Shown here piece after piece: positions 21,914 through 30,102 of a stretch of DNA of 64,000 nucleotides. Every line of letters starts with the position of its first letter. The first letter of the stretch is position 1. The DNA comes from Nocardia amamiensis NBRC 102102 (lineage in GTDB: Bacteria; Actinomycetota; Actinomycetes; Mycobacteriales; Mycobacteriaceae), in NCBI RefSeq assembly GCF_001612745.1, contig NZ_BDBA01000001.1, positions 1 to 64,000 of the forward strand, in the 5' to 3' direction. Made by a program: the position numbers and the translations under genes. Under the pieces are notes generated by a model. That model saw nothing but the letters and a program-made list of their open reading frames with translations, ran no database searches and was not told the DNA's origin.

Positions 21914-22867
21914 ATGAGTGAATCGACGTATGCAACCGAGACCGCCAGCCCGCCCGTCCAATCGGTCAGTCCGGTGGTGCTGTCGGCTCCTGACCGCGCC
22001 GTGGATCTGCAGGTGCGAGTCTCCGCGCCCGTGACCGGCAGCGAACTGCCGATCATCCTCCTCTCACACGGCCTCGGCTACTCGAACAACCTTTCCTCGC
22101 TGAACGGCTACGCACCCCTCGCCAACTTCTGGGCGGCGCGGGGTTTCGCCGTCATCCAGCCCACCCATCTGGACTCGAAGACGCTGAGCCGGAATCCCGT
22201 TGACCCCCAGGCGCCTCCGCACTGGCGATCGCGGGCTGAGGATATGACGCGCGTGCTCGACCAGCTCGACGTGATCGAGGCTGCCGTCCCGCACCTGCTC
22301 GGGCGCTTGGACCGAAGCAAGGTTGCCGTGGCCGGGCATTCGATGGGCGGGCATACCGCGAGCCTGCTGCTGGGTGCGCGACTCACCGATCCGCACGACG
22401 GAACGGAAGTGAACCTGGCCGAGCCCAGGATCAAGGCGGGTGTGCTGCTCGCCGCGCCCGGCAGAGGCGGTGATGCTCTCACCGAGTTCGTGCTCGAAAA
22501 CTATTCCTTCCTCTCGACCATGGACTTCTCCGAGATGACGACGCCCACGCTCGTGGTCGCCGGTGACAAGGACACCTCTGCCCACCTGACGGTTCGGGGC
22601 GCGGACTGGCACGCCGATCCGTATTTTCTCTCCCCCGGCCCCAAGTCCCTGCTCACGCTGTTCGACGCCGAGCACGGACTCGGCGGGATCTCTGGGTACG
22701 ACGTCGCCGAGACGACGGACGAGAACCCCGAACGAGTCGCTGCGGTCGGGCGGCTCACCTCGGCCTACCTCCGCTCCGAGCTCTACCCCGAGGATTCCTC
22801 ATGGCAGACAGCGTGTGACGCGCTGACGGCCGGACCCGACCCGCTCGGACGGGTCGAGTCCAAGTAA
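21914..22867 (+). CDS. alpha/beta hydrolase, chlorophyllase/dienelactone-hydrolase-like
   Basis: This 317-residue protein has no signal peptide. The strand ELPIILLSHGLGYSNN gives the oxyanion region, VAVAGHSMGGHTAS the nucleophile serine, PTLVVAGDKD the acid-bearing strand, and DAEHGLGG the catalytic histidine. The pattern fits predicted dienelactone hydrolases and chlorophyllase-like esterases. AGAAGGAA lies a few bases before the ATG. It is probably controlled by the palindrome array upstream. The substrate is unknown. Confidence 0.8.
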   Translation: MSESTYATETASPPVQSVSPVVLSAPDRAVDLQVRVSAPVTGSELPIILLSHGLGYSNNLSSLNGYAPLANFWAARGFAVIQPTHLDSKTLSRNPVDPQAPPHWRSRAEDMTRVLDQLDVIEAAVPHLLGRLDRSKVAVAGHSMGGHTASLLLGARLTDPHDGTEVNLAEPRIKAGVLLAAPGRGGDALTEFVLENYSFLSTMDFSEMTTPTLVVAGDKDTSAHLTVRGADWHADPYFLSPGPKSLLTLFDAEHGLGGISGYDVAETTDENPERVAAVGRLTSAYLRSELYPEDSSWQTACDALTAGPDPLGRVESK

Positions 22868-22890
22868 GCCGAATCGAGGAGCAGGCCACC

Positions 22891-22923
22891 TGCCCGGCGC
22901 GGAATCAGTTCCCGCACCGGGCA
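22891..22923. terminator. hairpin between convergent hydrolase and mgtE
   Basis: TGCCCGG pairs with CCGGGCA, and GCGG with CCGC inside it after one mismatch. It lies between two converging genes and could end transcripts from both sides. Confidence 0.6.
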
Positions 22924-22932
22924 TTCGAGTCC

Positions 22933-24297
22933 TCAGATGCCGAGAACTATTTTGGCCGTGGTGAAGTAGATGATCAGGCCGGTGGCGTCGACCAGGGTGG
23001 TGACCATCGGGGCCGAGACGACCGCGGGATCGATGCGCAGCTTCTTCGCCAGCAGGGGCATGGTGCCGCCGATGGTGGCGGCCCAGCCGCAGATCAGCAC
23101 CAGGGTGATGCCGACGACCAGGGCGATGCGGGGGCCGACGAACACGGCGCCGATGCCAAGGCCCACGGAGGCCAGCAGGGCACCCAGCACCAGGCCGACC
23201 CGGCATTCCCGCCAGATCACCCGGAACAGGTCCGACACCCTGACCTCGCCGACCGCGAGCGCGCGCACGCAGGCGGTGGCGGCCTGCGCACCCGCGTTAC
23301 CGCCCGCGCCGATCAGCAGCGGGATGAACAGCGCCAGGTGCGCGGCCTGCTGCAAGGTGCCCTCGAAGAAGTCGGTCACGCTCACCGTGAGGGTCGCCGC
23401 GAGCAGCAACAGCAGCAGCCACAGCGCGCGATAGCGGGCCAGCTGGAACACCCCGGCGGCCATGTAGTGGCCTTCCCACGGCGCGGAACCCGCCTGACGT
23501 GCGACGTCCTCGCTGTCGGCTGCCTCGATCACCTCGACCGCGTCATCGATGGTGAGCAGCCCGACCAGCCGGTCCTCGCTGTCCACCACCGGCAGGTTGA
23601 GGTCGTTGGTCTCGCGCATCAACCGGGCGGCCTTCTCCGCGGAGTCGGTCGCGCGCGCGAAGGCGGGCTCGGTGACGACCAGCTCCGACACCATCGTCCC
23701 CGGCTCGCTGAGCACCAGTTCCCGCAGTTCGACGATGCCGGTCAGGCGCCTGCCCGCGTCGACGACGGGCAGCGTGTACACCGTCTCGGCGTTTCCGCCC
23801 TTGGCCCGCACCGTGCCCAGCGCCTCGGCCACGGTCAGCTCACGCGGCAGCGCCACCACCTCGGGCGTCATGTACTGCCCCGCGGAACCCTCCGGGTAGC
23901 CGAGCAGGCTCGCGGTCATCCGCCGTTCGCGCGGGCTCAGCCCGGCCAGCACCTTCTTGGCGACCTTGGCGGGCGCTTCGCGCAGCATGCGGGCCCGGTC
24001 GTCGGGCGCCATGCCCTCGACCAGTTCGCGGAAACTCTGATCGCGCAGACCCTGCAGGATCTGCTGCTGATCCACCGGCTCGAGCTCTTCGAAGACGGCC
24101 AGCGCCAGATCTTTGTCGAGCAGGCGGAACGCCATCCCGGCGCGCACCGCGTCCATGCGGGCGAGCTGATCGGCGATGACGTGCGGCGGGTGGTTGCCGA
24201 GCCAGTCCAGCGCGGCGTCCACACGGTGGGCTTCGACGATGTCCTGCAGGGACTCGGACAGCGTCGGGCGTACTTCGATGATGTCGGTCTGCGACAT
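22933..24297 (-). CDS. mgtE: magnesium transporter MgtE
   Basis: This 454-residue channel has the standard order. An N-terminal superhelical MgtE_N domain at about 30-140 contains EELEPVDQQQILQGL. Two CBS domains at about 140-265 contain VYTLPVVDAGRRLTGIV and LNLPVVDSEDRLVGLLTIDD. A membrane part from about 285 has five hydrophobic segments, including the pore region FIPLLIGAGGNAGAQAATACVRAL. The cytoplasmic domains sense magnesium and close the pore when it is plentiful. It is transcribed alone, away from the sulfur operon. Confidence 0.95.
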   Translation of the reverse strand: MSQTDIIEVRPTLSESLQDIVEAHRVDAALDWLGNHPPHVIADQLARMDAVRAGMAFRLLDKDLALAVFEELEPVDQQQILQGLRDQSFRELVEGMAPDDRARMLREAPAKVAKKVLAGLSPRERRMTASLLGYPEGSAGQYMTPEVVALPRELTVAEALGTVRAKGGNAETVYTLPVVDAGRRLTGIVELRELVLSEPGTMVSELVVTEPAFARATDSAEKAARLMRETNDLNLPVVDSEDRLVGLLTIDDAVEVIEAADSEDVARQAGSAPWEGHYMAAGVFQLARYRALWLLLLLLAATLTVSVTDFFEGTLQQAAHLALFIPLLIGAGGNAGAQAATACVRALAVGEVRVSDLFRVIWRECRVGLVLGALLASVGLGIGAVFVGPRIALVVGITLVLICGWAATIGGTMPLLAKKLRIDPAVVSAPMVTTLVDATGLIIYFTTAKIVLGI

Positions 24298-24758
24298 GGG
24301 AGGACCTCAGCACATGCGTGAGTGAACAAGGAGTGCGAAATTCACACCGCGGGCGCCTGCCCCGCCGTCGCAGATCAATCAGGCATGCGAAGGGGCGGCG
24401 CCGCGCGGCCTTCGACTGGGAGGTTCGCTGCGCATCGCAACCCCACCTCCTACTCGTCGTTGCCGCGGATCCGGGTATCCGCCACCATTCCGATCAACAT
24501 CCCATGGACGTCGAAAACGTCCGCGTGCAGCTTACCTCGCTTCGGGGAGAATGATCACCTCATAGTGAGCGCGGTAACCGAACCGGTTTTGCGCACCACC
24601 GTGAAACGGTGACTCATCGACGCCGGGATAGCAAGGTTTGACGCACCCGGCGTCGAACTGTTCCCCCCAGGCCGGAGAACAGGGACAGTGTGTACCAAGC
24701 AGGCTCGGACATCGCAGACCACGGGCCGTCACCCAGCACCGCTCACGGAAGTCTCGAA
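24298..24758. other. non-coding gap between mgtE and the sulfur operon
   Basis: I find no convincing gene in these 461 bases. The stretch should hold divergent promoters for mgtE and the importer operon. It contains a 9-bp inverted repeat, GACGCCGGG at 24619-24627 and CCCGGCGTC at 24646-24654, about 100 bases before the leader peptide. I could not match it to a known riboswitch. Confidence 0.4.
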
Positions 24759-24836
24759 GTGTCGACAGCCACCGCACTGATCCGCCGTCGCGCGATCGAC
24801 TTTATGCGCAATCCGCACGGAATCTGTCGCCGCTGA
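24759..24836 (+). CDS. cysteine-containing leader peptide upstream of the sulfonate importer
   Basis: This 25-codon frame starts with GTG, has GGAAG seven bases upstream and ends TGT CGC CGC TGA. It carries the core RRRAIDFMR and a C-terminal I-C-R-R. This matches the small leader peptides often seen before sulfur-assimilation genes in actinobacteria (general form TRRRxxDxxR...CR). Ribosome stalling at the cysteine codon is a known way of sensing cysteine in mycobacterial leaders. The importer starts 132 bases later. A relative with the same core lies at 27833. Confidence 0.7.
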   Translation: MSTATALIRRRAIDFMRNPHGICRR

Positions 24837-24968
24837 CGCAGGGTCTCCCCTGAATCCCCGCGCGTCCACCGCCGCCCCCACACGCCGCCGTTTCCCGACA
24901 GTGGCGTGGCCGCCGCATGCCGAGCACTCCAGCTGCACGGCGCCTTCTCGTCTTCGAAAGAACGAACA

Positions 24969-26051
24969 ATGCCCCATCCCTCACCCACCTGGCGCGTCAC
25001 TCGCGCGCGCTCCGCCGCCGTCGCTGTGCTCACCGGCCTGTCGGTGCTCACCGGTTGCGGCGAATCCGCGCCCGCCAAGACCGCCGACGGCAAGTACGTG
25101 CTCCGCTATCAAGGCGCCACGGGCCAGGTCGGCGCCTATGAGCTGGCCCAAGACCTGGGCTACTTCGAGAAGATCACGCTGCACTGGGAAGGCGACACCA
25201 CCAGCGGTCCCGCCAATATCCAGGCCGCCGCGACGAATCAGGTCGAATTCGGCAGCGCGTTCAACGGCGCGGTGGTGAAACTGATCGCGGGCGGGGCGAA
25301 GGTCACCTCGGTGCTCAGTTCCTATGGCGCGGACGAACAGTCGTTCACCGGCTACTACGTGCGTGAGGACGCCGGCATCACGTCGGCGCGCGATCTCATC
25401 GGCAAGAAGGTCGCGGTGAACACCCTTGGCGCCCATCATGAATTCATCACCAGGGAGTGGCTGCATCAGCAGGGTCTTTCCGAGCAGGAGCTCGAGCAGG
25501 TGCAGCTGACCGTCGTGCCTCCGGCCAACACCGAGGACGCGGTACGCAAGGGCCAGGTCGAGGTCGGCGCCCTCGGCGGCGTCTTCCGCGACACCGCGCT
25601 CGGACGCGGCGGCATTCGCCCGCTGTACACCGACAAGGCCATCTTCGGCACGGCCGGCTACGGCACCTACGTCTTCCGCGACGACTACATCGCCAAGAAT
25701 CCCGAGGCGGTACAGGACTTCGTTCAGGGCACCGCACGCGCGATCCGCTGGCTCCAGGTGACGCCCCGCGAGCAGGTGCAGGCGAAATTCACCGAGATCA
25801 TCGCCGAGCGCGGCCGCAACGAGAACGCCGGCTTGGTGCCGTACTGGCTGAGTTCGGGAATCCCGGCGCCGGGCGCCGTGGTCGCGGAGAAGGAAATCCA
25901 GATCTGGATCGACTGGCTGGTGCGCAACGGCGAGCTGCCGAACGGCAAGCTGAAGGCCACGGATCTGTTCACCAACATGTTCAACCCGTACGCGAACGGC
26001 ACCTACCGGCCGGAGAGCGGCCCGACCGGCGAGGCGGTGGCGGCGAAATGA
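24969..26051 (+). CDS. sulfonate/taurine-type ABC transporter substrate-binding lipoprotein
   Basis: This 360-residue protein has a basic start, a hydrophobic segment and a lipobox LTGC, so it is anchored outside the membrane. The mature part has the NMT1/SsuA-like pattern: YVLRYQGATGQVGAYELAQDLGYFEKI, an AAATNQVEFGSAFNGAVVK loop, and DLIGKKVAVNTLGAHHEF at the lobe crossover. It should bring a sulfonate, taurine or sulfate ester to the ATPase and permease that follow. The leader peptide upstream and the TauD-like enzyme downstream support a sulfur substrate. The ribosome site is weak (AAAGAACGAACA). Confidence 0.85.
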   Translation: MPHPSPTWRVTRARSAAVAVLTGLSVLTGCGESAPAKTADGKYVLRYQGATGQVGAYELAQDLGYFEKITLHWEGDTTSGPANIQAAATNQVEFGSAFNGAVVKLIAGGAKVTSVLSSYGADEQSFTGYYVREDAGITSARDLIGKKVAVNTLGAHHEFITREWLHQQGLSEQELEQVQLTVVPPANTEDAVRKGQVEVGALGGVFRDTALGRGGIRPLYTDKAIFGTAGYGTYVFRDDYIAKNPEAVQDFVQGTARAIRWLQVTPREQVQAKFTEIIAERGRNENAGLVPYWLSSGIPAPGAVVAEKEIQIWIDWLVRNGELPNGKLKATDLFTNMFNPYANGTYRPESGPTGEAVAAK

Positions 26052-26908
26052 CCACGACCGCGACGAAACTGTCGCTCACCGGCGTGCACAAGGAATTCGC
26101 GGTGCGCGGCTCGCAGGAACGGTTCACCGCTGTCAAGGACATCTCGCTCGAATTGCGCGAGGGCGAGTTCCTGGTCCTGGTCGGGCCGAGCGGATCGGGC
26201 AAGTCGACCCTGCTCGACCTGCTCGGCGGGCTGAGCAAGCCGACCTCCGGCGAGATCCTGCTGGACGGCAAGCCGATCACCGGGCCGGGCTTGGACCGCG
26301 GCATCGTCTTCCAGCAGTACGCACTACTGCCGTGGCGGACAGCGCGCGCCAATATCGAGTTCGGCTTGGAGGCCAAGGGTCTGCGCCGCACAGCGCGCCG
26401 GGAGCTGGCCGAGCACTATCTCGAGCTCGTCGGGCTCTCCGGTTTCGGCGACCGCTACCCGCATGAACTGTCCGGCGGCATGAAGCAGCGCGTCGCCATT
26501 GCGCGCAGTCTCGCGTTCGACCCGGAGGTGCTGCTGATGGACGAGCCGTTCGCCGCGCTCGACGCGCAGACCCGAGAATCCTTGCAGGACGAGCTGTTAC
26601 GCATCTGGCGGGCTACCGGCAAGACCGTCCTGTTCATCACCCACGGCATCGACGAGGCGGTCTACCTCGGCCAGCGGGTGGCGGTGCTGACCTCACGGCC
26701 GGGCCGGATCAAGGCCGTCGTCGACGTCGAGATCGATCGCAACGCGGGCGGCGACATCCGCTCCTCCGAACGCTTCCGGGACTACCGCCACGAGATCTGG
26801 ACGCTGCTGCAGAGCGAGGTCCAGCGGGCGGCGAGCTTGGAACGCGAGTCGCTGTCCGACCACCCTGCCCCTGCCGAATCCACCACCGAGAGGGCGGCCC
26901 ATGTCTAG
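26048..26908 (+). CDS. sulfonate/taurine-type ABC transporter ATP-binding protein
   Basis: This 286-residue ATPase of the SsuB/TauB group has Walker A GPSGSGKST near residue 46, a Q-loop FQQYALLPWRT, signature LSGGMKQRVAIAR, Walker B LLMDEPFAALD and the switch histidine in FITHGIDEA. The ATG overlaps the stop of the binding-protein gene (ATGA), and its own end overlaps the permease start by eight bases, which points to coupled translation of all three parts. Confidence 0.93.
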   Translation: MTTTATKLSLTGVHKEFAVRGSQERFTAVKDISLELREGEFLVLVGPSGSGKSTLLDLLGGLSKPTSGEILLDGKPITGPGLDRGIVFQQYALLPWRTARANIEFGLEAKGLRRTARRELAEHYLELVGLSGFGDRYPHELSGGMKQRVAIARSLAFDPEVLLMDEPFAALDAQTRESLQDELLRIWRATGKTVLFITHGIDEAVYLGQRVAVLTSRPGRIKAVVDVEIDRNAGGDIRSSERFRDYRHEIWTLLQSEVQRAASLERESLSDHPAPAESTTERAAHV

Positions 26909-27791
26909 TGCGATTCAGCTCACCGAGCGCCCGATTCAGCAGAGCGCGGCCGAGCCGCCGCGGCCCGTCTCGGTGCGCCGTGCGTCGAGCGCGGCCCCGC
27001 TGGTCGCGAATGTGGTCCGCGTGGCCGGCCGGTTCGCCTGGCGGCTGTTCAAACCGACGTTCGTGATCGCGCTGTTCCTGCTGGTGTGGCAGTTCGCCCC
27101 CACCGTCGGGCTGGTGGACGAGGTGTTCCTGCCACCCTTCTCGGTGGTCGCCCAGGCGTTTACCGACCTGGTGGCGAGCGGGGAGATGTGGACGCACATC
27201 TCCGCGAGCCTGAACCGTTCGCTGGTCGGATATTCGATCGCGTTGGCCGTCGGCATTCCGGTGGGCGTTTCGATCGCCTGGTACAAACCTGTGGCGGACT
27301 TCCTCAACCCGATCCTGGAGCTGTTCCGCAACACCGCTGCGCTGGCGTTGCTTCCGGTCTTCCTGCTGATCCTCGGCATCGGCGAAACCTCGAAAGTCGC
27401 CATCGTCGTGTACGCGAGCTTCTTCCCGATCCTGCTGAACACGATCACGGGCGTGCGTACCGTCGACCCGCTGCTCATCAAATCGGCCGCATCGCTGGGC
27501 TTCTCGCCGCTGCGGCTGTTCCAGAAGGTGATCCTGCCCGCGGCGTTGCCGTCCATCTTCACCGGTCTGCGGATGGCGGCGGCCAGCTCGATCCTGGTGC
27601 TGCTGGCCGCCGAAATGTTCGGAGCGAGAGCCGGACTCGGCTATCTGATCACCGCAGCGCAGCAGAATTTCGCGATCCCGAACATGTACGCCGGAATCCT
27701 CGCCATCTCGCTGCTCGGTCTCGGGTTCAACGGGCTGCTGGTCACACTCGAACGCCGCCTGTCACGGTGGCGCGTCCCGGCCAACGCGTGA
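26901..27791 (+). CDS. sulfonate/taurine-type ABC transporter permease
   Basis: This 296-residue inner-membrane protein has about six hydrophobic segments and the EAA loop that contacts the ATPase: SAASLGFSPLRLFQKVILPAALP. That pattern is typical of SsuC/TauC permeases of the BPD_transp_1 family. A soluble N-terminal stretch of about 45 residues precedes the first helix. It completes the importer encoded by the two preceding genes. Confidence 0.92.
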   Translation: MSSAIQLTERPIQQSAAEPPRPVSVRRASSAAPLVANVVRVAGRFAWRLFKPTFVIALFLLVWQFAPTVGLVDEVFLPPFSVVAQAFTDLVASGEMWTHISASLNRSLVGYSIALAVGIPVGVSIAWYKPVADFLNPILELFRNTAALALLPVFLLILGIGETSKVAIVVYASFFPILLNTITGVRTVDPLLIKSAASLGFSPLRLFQKVILPAALPSIFTGLRMAAASSILVLLAAEMFGARAGLGYLITAAQQNFAIPNMYAGILAISLLGLGFNGLLVTLERRLSRWRVPANA

Positions 27792-27832
27792 CCATGTCCG
27801 CTCGATATCCGCTCACCGGGAGTCGGATCGGC

Positions 27833-27949
27833 ATGACGCTGACGAAACGCCGCGTCATCGATTTCATGCGCGTCTGCCGCAGCGCTTGTCGTCCTGGCAA
27901 CCCCCTGCTCCTCCGCTCCAGCACCGGCCTGATCTCTATCTCGAAGTGA
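27833..27949 (+). CDS. cysteine-containing leader peptide before the TauD-like gene
   Basis: This 38-codon frame begins MTLTKRRVIDFMR and has cysteines at residues 15 and 19 followed by arginine. It shares RR-x-IDFMR and C-R with the leader at 24759. It ends ten bases before the dioxygenase ATG. A second leader inside the gene cluster suggests that the dioxygenase has its own promoter or its own attenuation step. GGGAG lies ten bases before the ATG. Confidence 0.68.
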   Translation: MTLTKRRVIDFMRVCRSACRPGNPLLLRSSTGLISISK

Positions 27950-27958
27950 GTTAACGAA

Positions 27959-28903
27959 ATGACCGCCGTACAAGAAACCTCCACCTCCGCCGCGACCGAC
28001 ACGGTGCACATCGCACCGGTCGCCGGTTACATCGGCGCCGACATCTCCGGCGTCGATCTGCGTCAGCCGCTGACCGACCAGCAGGTCGCGGCGATCACCG
28101 ACGCGCTGCACACCTACAAGGTGCTGTTCTTCCGCGATCAGCACATCGATCACGCCCAGCAGATCGCCTTCTCCCGCCGGTTCGGCGTCGTCACCCCGTC
28201 GCACCCTTATGACGATGACGCACCGACCGAGTACCCGGAGATCCTCGCAGTCGACAGTCGCCTGTACGAAAAGCGTTTCGGGGTACGGAAGTTCAGCTAC
28301 AACAATCACTGGCACACCGATGTCTCGGCGCTGATCAACCCGCCCGCGGCCTCGATCCTGCGCGCCGAGATCGCGCCGGAACGTGGCGGGGACACCGGCT
28401 GGACGAACCTTGTGGCCGCCTACGAGAACCTGCCGGCGTCGGTCAAGCGGTTCGCCGAAGGACTGCGTGCCGAGCACCGGTTCGGCGGCAACCGGCCCGC
28501 CTGGAACTCCGACAGCGACTACGCGAAGAAGGTCGCGGCCGCGCCGTTGGTCACCGAGCATCCGGTGGTCCGGGTGCACCCCGTGACCGGTGAGCGGGCG
28601 CTGTTCGTCAATCCGGGCTTCACCACACGTATCGTCGGGCTGTCCCCCAGCCAGAGCGACGCGGTGCTGAAGCTGCTGTTCGACGAGGTGACCAACCCGG
28701 CGTACACGGTCCGGTTCCGCTGGGAGAAGGGCAGTCTCGCGTTCTGGGACAACCGCGCGACCGCGCACCTCGCCCCGAGCGACCTGAACCACCTCGACGT
28801 CACCCGGGTCTTGTACCGCACGACACTCGAGGGTGACATCCCGGTGGGCGTGGATGGTGCGCCGTCGAAGTCCATCGCCGGGGAGAAGTTCACCGGCGCG
28901 TAG
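27959..28903 (+). CDS. TauD/TfdA-family Fe(II)/2-oxoglutarate dioxygenase
   Basis: This 314-residue enzyme should oxidise the carbon next to a sulfonate or sulfate-ester group so that sulfite or sulfate leaves, giving the cell usable sulfur. The metal site is the HTD in NNHWHTDVS near residue 121 and a distal histidine in WDNRATAHLAPSD near 265. An arginine about ten residues after that, in TRVLYRTT, would hold 2-oxoglutarate. VLFFRDQHID is the typical family start. Both taurine dioxygenases and alkylsulfatases belong here, and the sequence does not separate them. It is the last gene of the sulfur cluster. Confidence 0.9.
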   Translation: MTAVQETSTSAATDTVHIAPVAGYIGADISGVDLRQPLTDQQVAAITDALHTYKVLFFRDQHIDHAQQIAFSRRFGVVTPSHPYDDDAPTEYPEILAVDSRLYEKRFGVRKFSYNNHWHTDVSALINPPAASILRAEIAPERGGDTGWTNLVAAYENLPASVKRFAEGLRAEHRFGGNRPAWNSDSDYAKKVAAAPLVTEHPVVRVHPVTGERALFVNPGFTTRIVGLSPSQSDAVLKLLFDEVTNPAYTVRFRWEKGSLAFWDNRATAHLAPSDLNHLDVTRVLYRTTLEGDIPVGVDGAPSKSIAGEKFTGA

Positions 28904-28917
28904 GGAGCGGACAGGCG

Positions 28918-28954
28918 AGACCGGCCGAGCATCCTCGGGGCGCTCGGCCGGTCT
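28918..28954. terminator. strong hairpin between convergent TauD-like and HAD-like genes
   Basis: A perfect 13-bp stem (28918-28930 with 28942-28954) encloses an 11-base loop, 15 bases after the dioxygenase stop. It probably ends transcription from both directions. Confidence 0.8.
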
Positions 28955-28964
28955 ATGTCAGCCG

Positions 28965-29498
28965 TCACTCCTGACGTTCTCCCTGCGCACCGGGCTCGAT
29001 GGTCGCCTCCACCGCGATCTCGACCTCCTCCCAAGTGGGTACATGACGCACCCAGCCGGGAATCGGATCGGACTGCACCCCGAACAGGTACCGGTGCGGC
29101 ACCAGATCGCGCAGCGCGCGGTGCACGTCGAGGCGGTCGTCGATCATGTGGGTGATGCCGAGTTCGGCGCAGTGCACCGCCTTGTCCGCCCGCGCGCGGC
29201 AGAAGCGCACGTTGTCGCGCGCGATCCCGGTCCGGTCGTAGAAGTCGTGGTGGTCGAACCACTGGCGGGTACGCTGCTCGACCCGAGGACCGCATTTCGA
29301 GATCACCCAGGCCCGGCCTCCGAAACGCCGGACCAGACGGGGCAGGACCTCGAACGCGCCCGGACTGGGCGGCGTGCGCAGTGCTTCGGCGAGGCCGCCG
29401 GACAGGAATACGGTGTCCTCGTCACCGGCCGCCAAGGCGGCTCCCTGGATGACTCGGCCGAAGTCGACGCCGAGTCGAGGTTGTCTTTCTTCGTTCAT
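28965..29498 (-). CDS. HAD-like protein of unknown function
   Basis: This 177-residue cytoplasmic protein has a HAD-like layout: an N-terminal strand RLGVDFGRVI, a middle strand RAWVISKCGPRV where motif II would fall, a lysine in ADKAVHCAELG, and a late IDDRLDVHRAL that resembles motif IV. Motif I is unusual. The usual D-x-D is D-F-G here, so the general acid/base aspartate is missing. It may be an inactive or binding-only relative of 5'-nucleotidases. I do not assign a substrate. It is monocistronic and converges on the sulfur cluster. Confidence 0.6.
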   Translation of the reverse strand: MNEERQPRLGVDFGRVIQGAALAAGDEDTVFLSGGLAEALRTPPSPGAFEVLPRLVRRFGGRAWVISKCGPRVEQRTRQWFDHHDFYDRTGIARDNVRFCRARADKAVHCAELGITHMIDDRLDVHRALRDLVPHRYLFGVQSDPIPGWVRHVPTWEEVEIAVEATIEPGAQGERQE

Positions 29499-29586
29499 AC
29501 GACGTCCAGCGTGACCGATCCGGGCCTCCCGACGCCAGCGAATTCCGCAGGACGGCCATCATCCGCGCGCCGGGCTGCCCGAAGCG

Positions 29587-29967
29587 ATGGCAATCAGCGC
29601 GATCACCCTGGCGGAACTGTCGGCCGGACCGCATGAGGTGCGACGCAACGACGAACAAGACTCCTATGACGAGCACGTCGAGCGCGCCCGCCGCCTGGAT
29701 GTGCTCCAGCGGGCCGAGAACGAGTTCGACCCGATCCCCTTCGGCGCGGAAGCCGCGCGAATCTACGGCAGGGTCTGCGCCGGCGTCATCAGCGTCGGAC
29801 GTAAACCGCGCCGCCGAGTCGCCAATCTGATGATCGCCGCGGTGGCCATCGCCGAACAGTTGCCACTGTTCACGACGAACCCGGATGATTTCCGAGGACT
29901 GGACGAACTACTGACTGTGGTCGCCGTAACACGTCCTGAGGTGCCGACTGATCGCATACGCCGCTGA
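29587..29967 (+). pseudogene. N-terminally truncated VapC-like PIN-domain toxin relic
   Basis: The 126 codons encode the C-terminal two thirds of a VapC toxin: MAISAITLAELSAGPHEV, IPFGAEAARIYGRV, GRKPRRRVANLMIAAVAIA, and PLFTTNPDDFRGLDELL. The first strand with its catalytic aspartate (LDTS-type motif) is absent. In the RRxADLMIA motif the usual aspartate is asparagine. Two of the acidic residues needed for RNase activity are therefore lost. No antitoxin gene lies upstream. It is best read as a dead toxin gene, although the remaining frame is clean. Confidence 0.75.
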
Positions 29968-30102
29968 GCGTTGACCACTGACATGTGCCAGCCGGTCTCG
30001 CGGCACAGCTCGTGATCAACCGAATCCTGCTGCGGCAGTTGGCGTTCAACCATTTCGCCAAAGTTCGGCGGACATCCGGCCGGTCGGTTTTACTTGTCGC
30101 TT

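Noticed and set aside
24298..24758. M-box, SAM or cobalamin riboswitch between mgtE and the sulfur operon
   Set aside because: Only a 9-bp inverted repeat was found. The conserved core sequences of these riboswitches are not visible.
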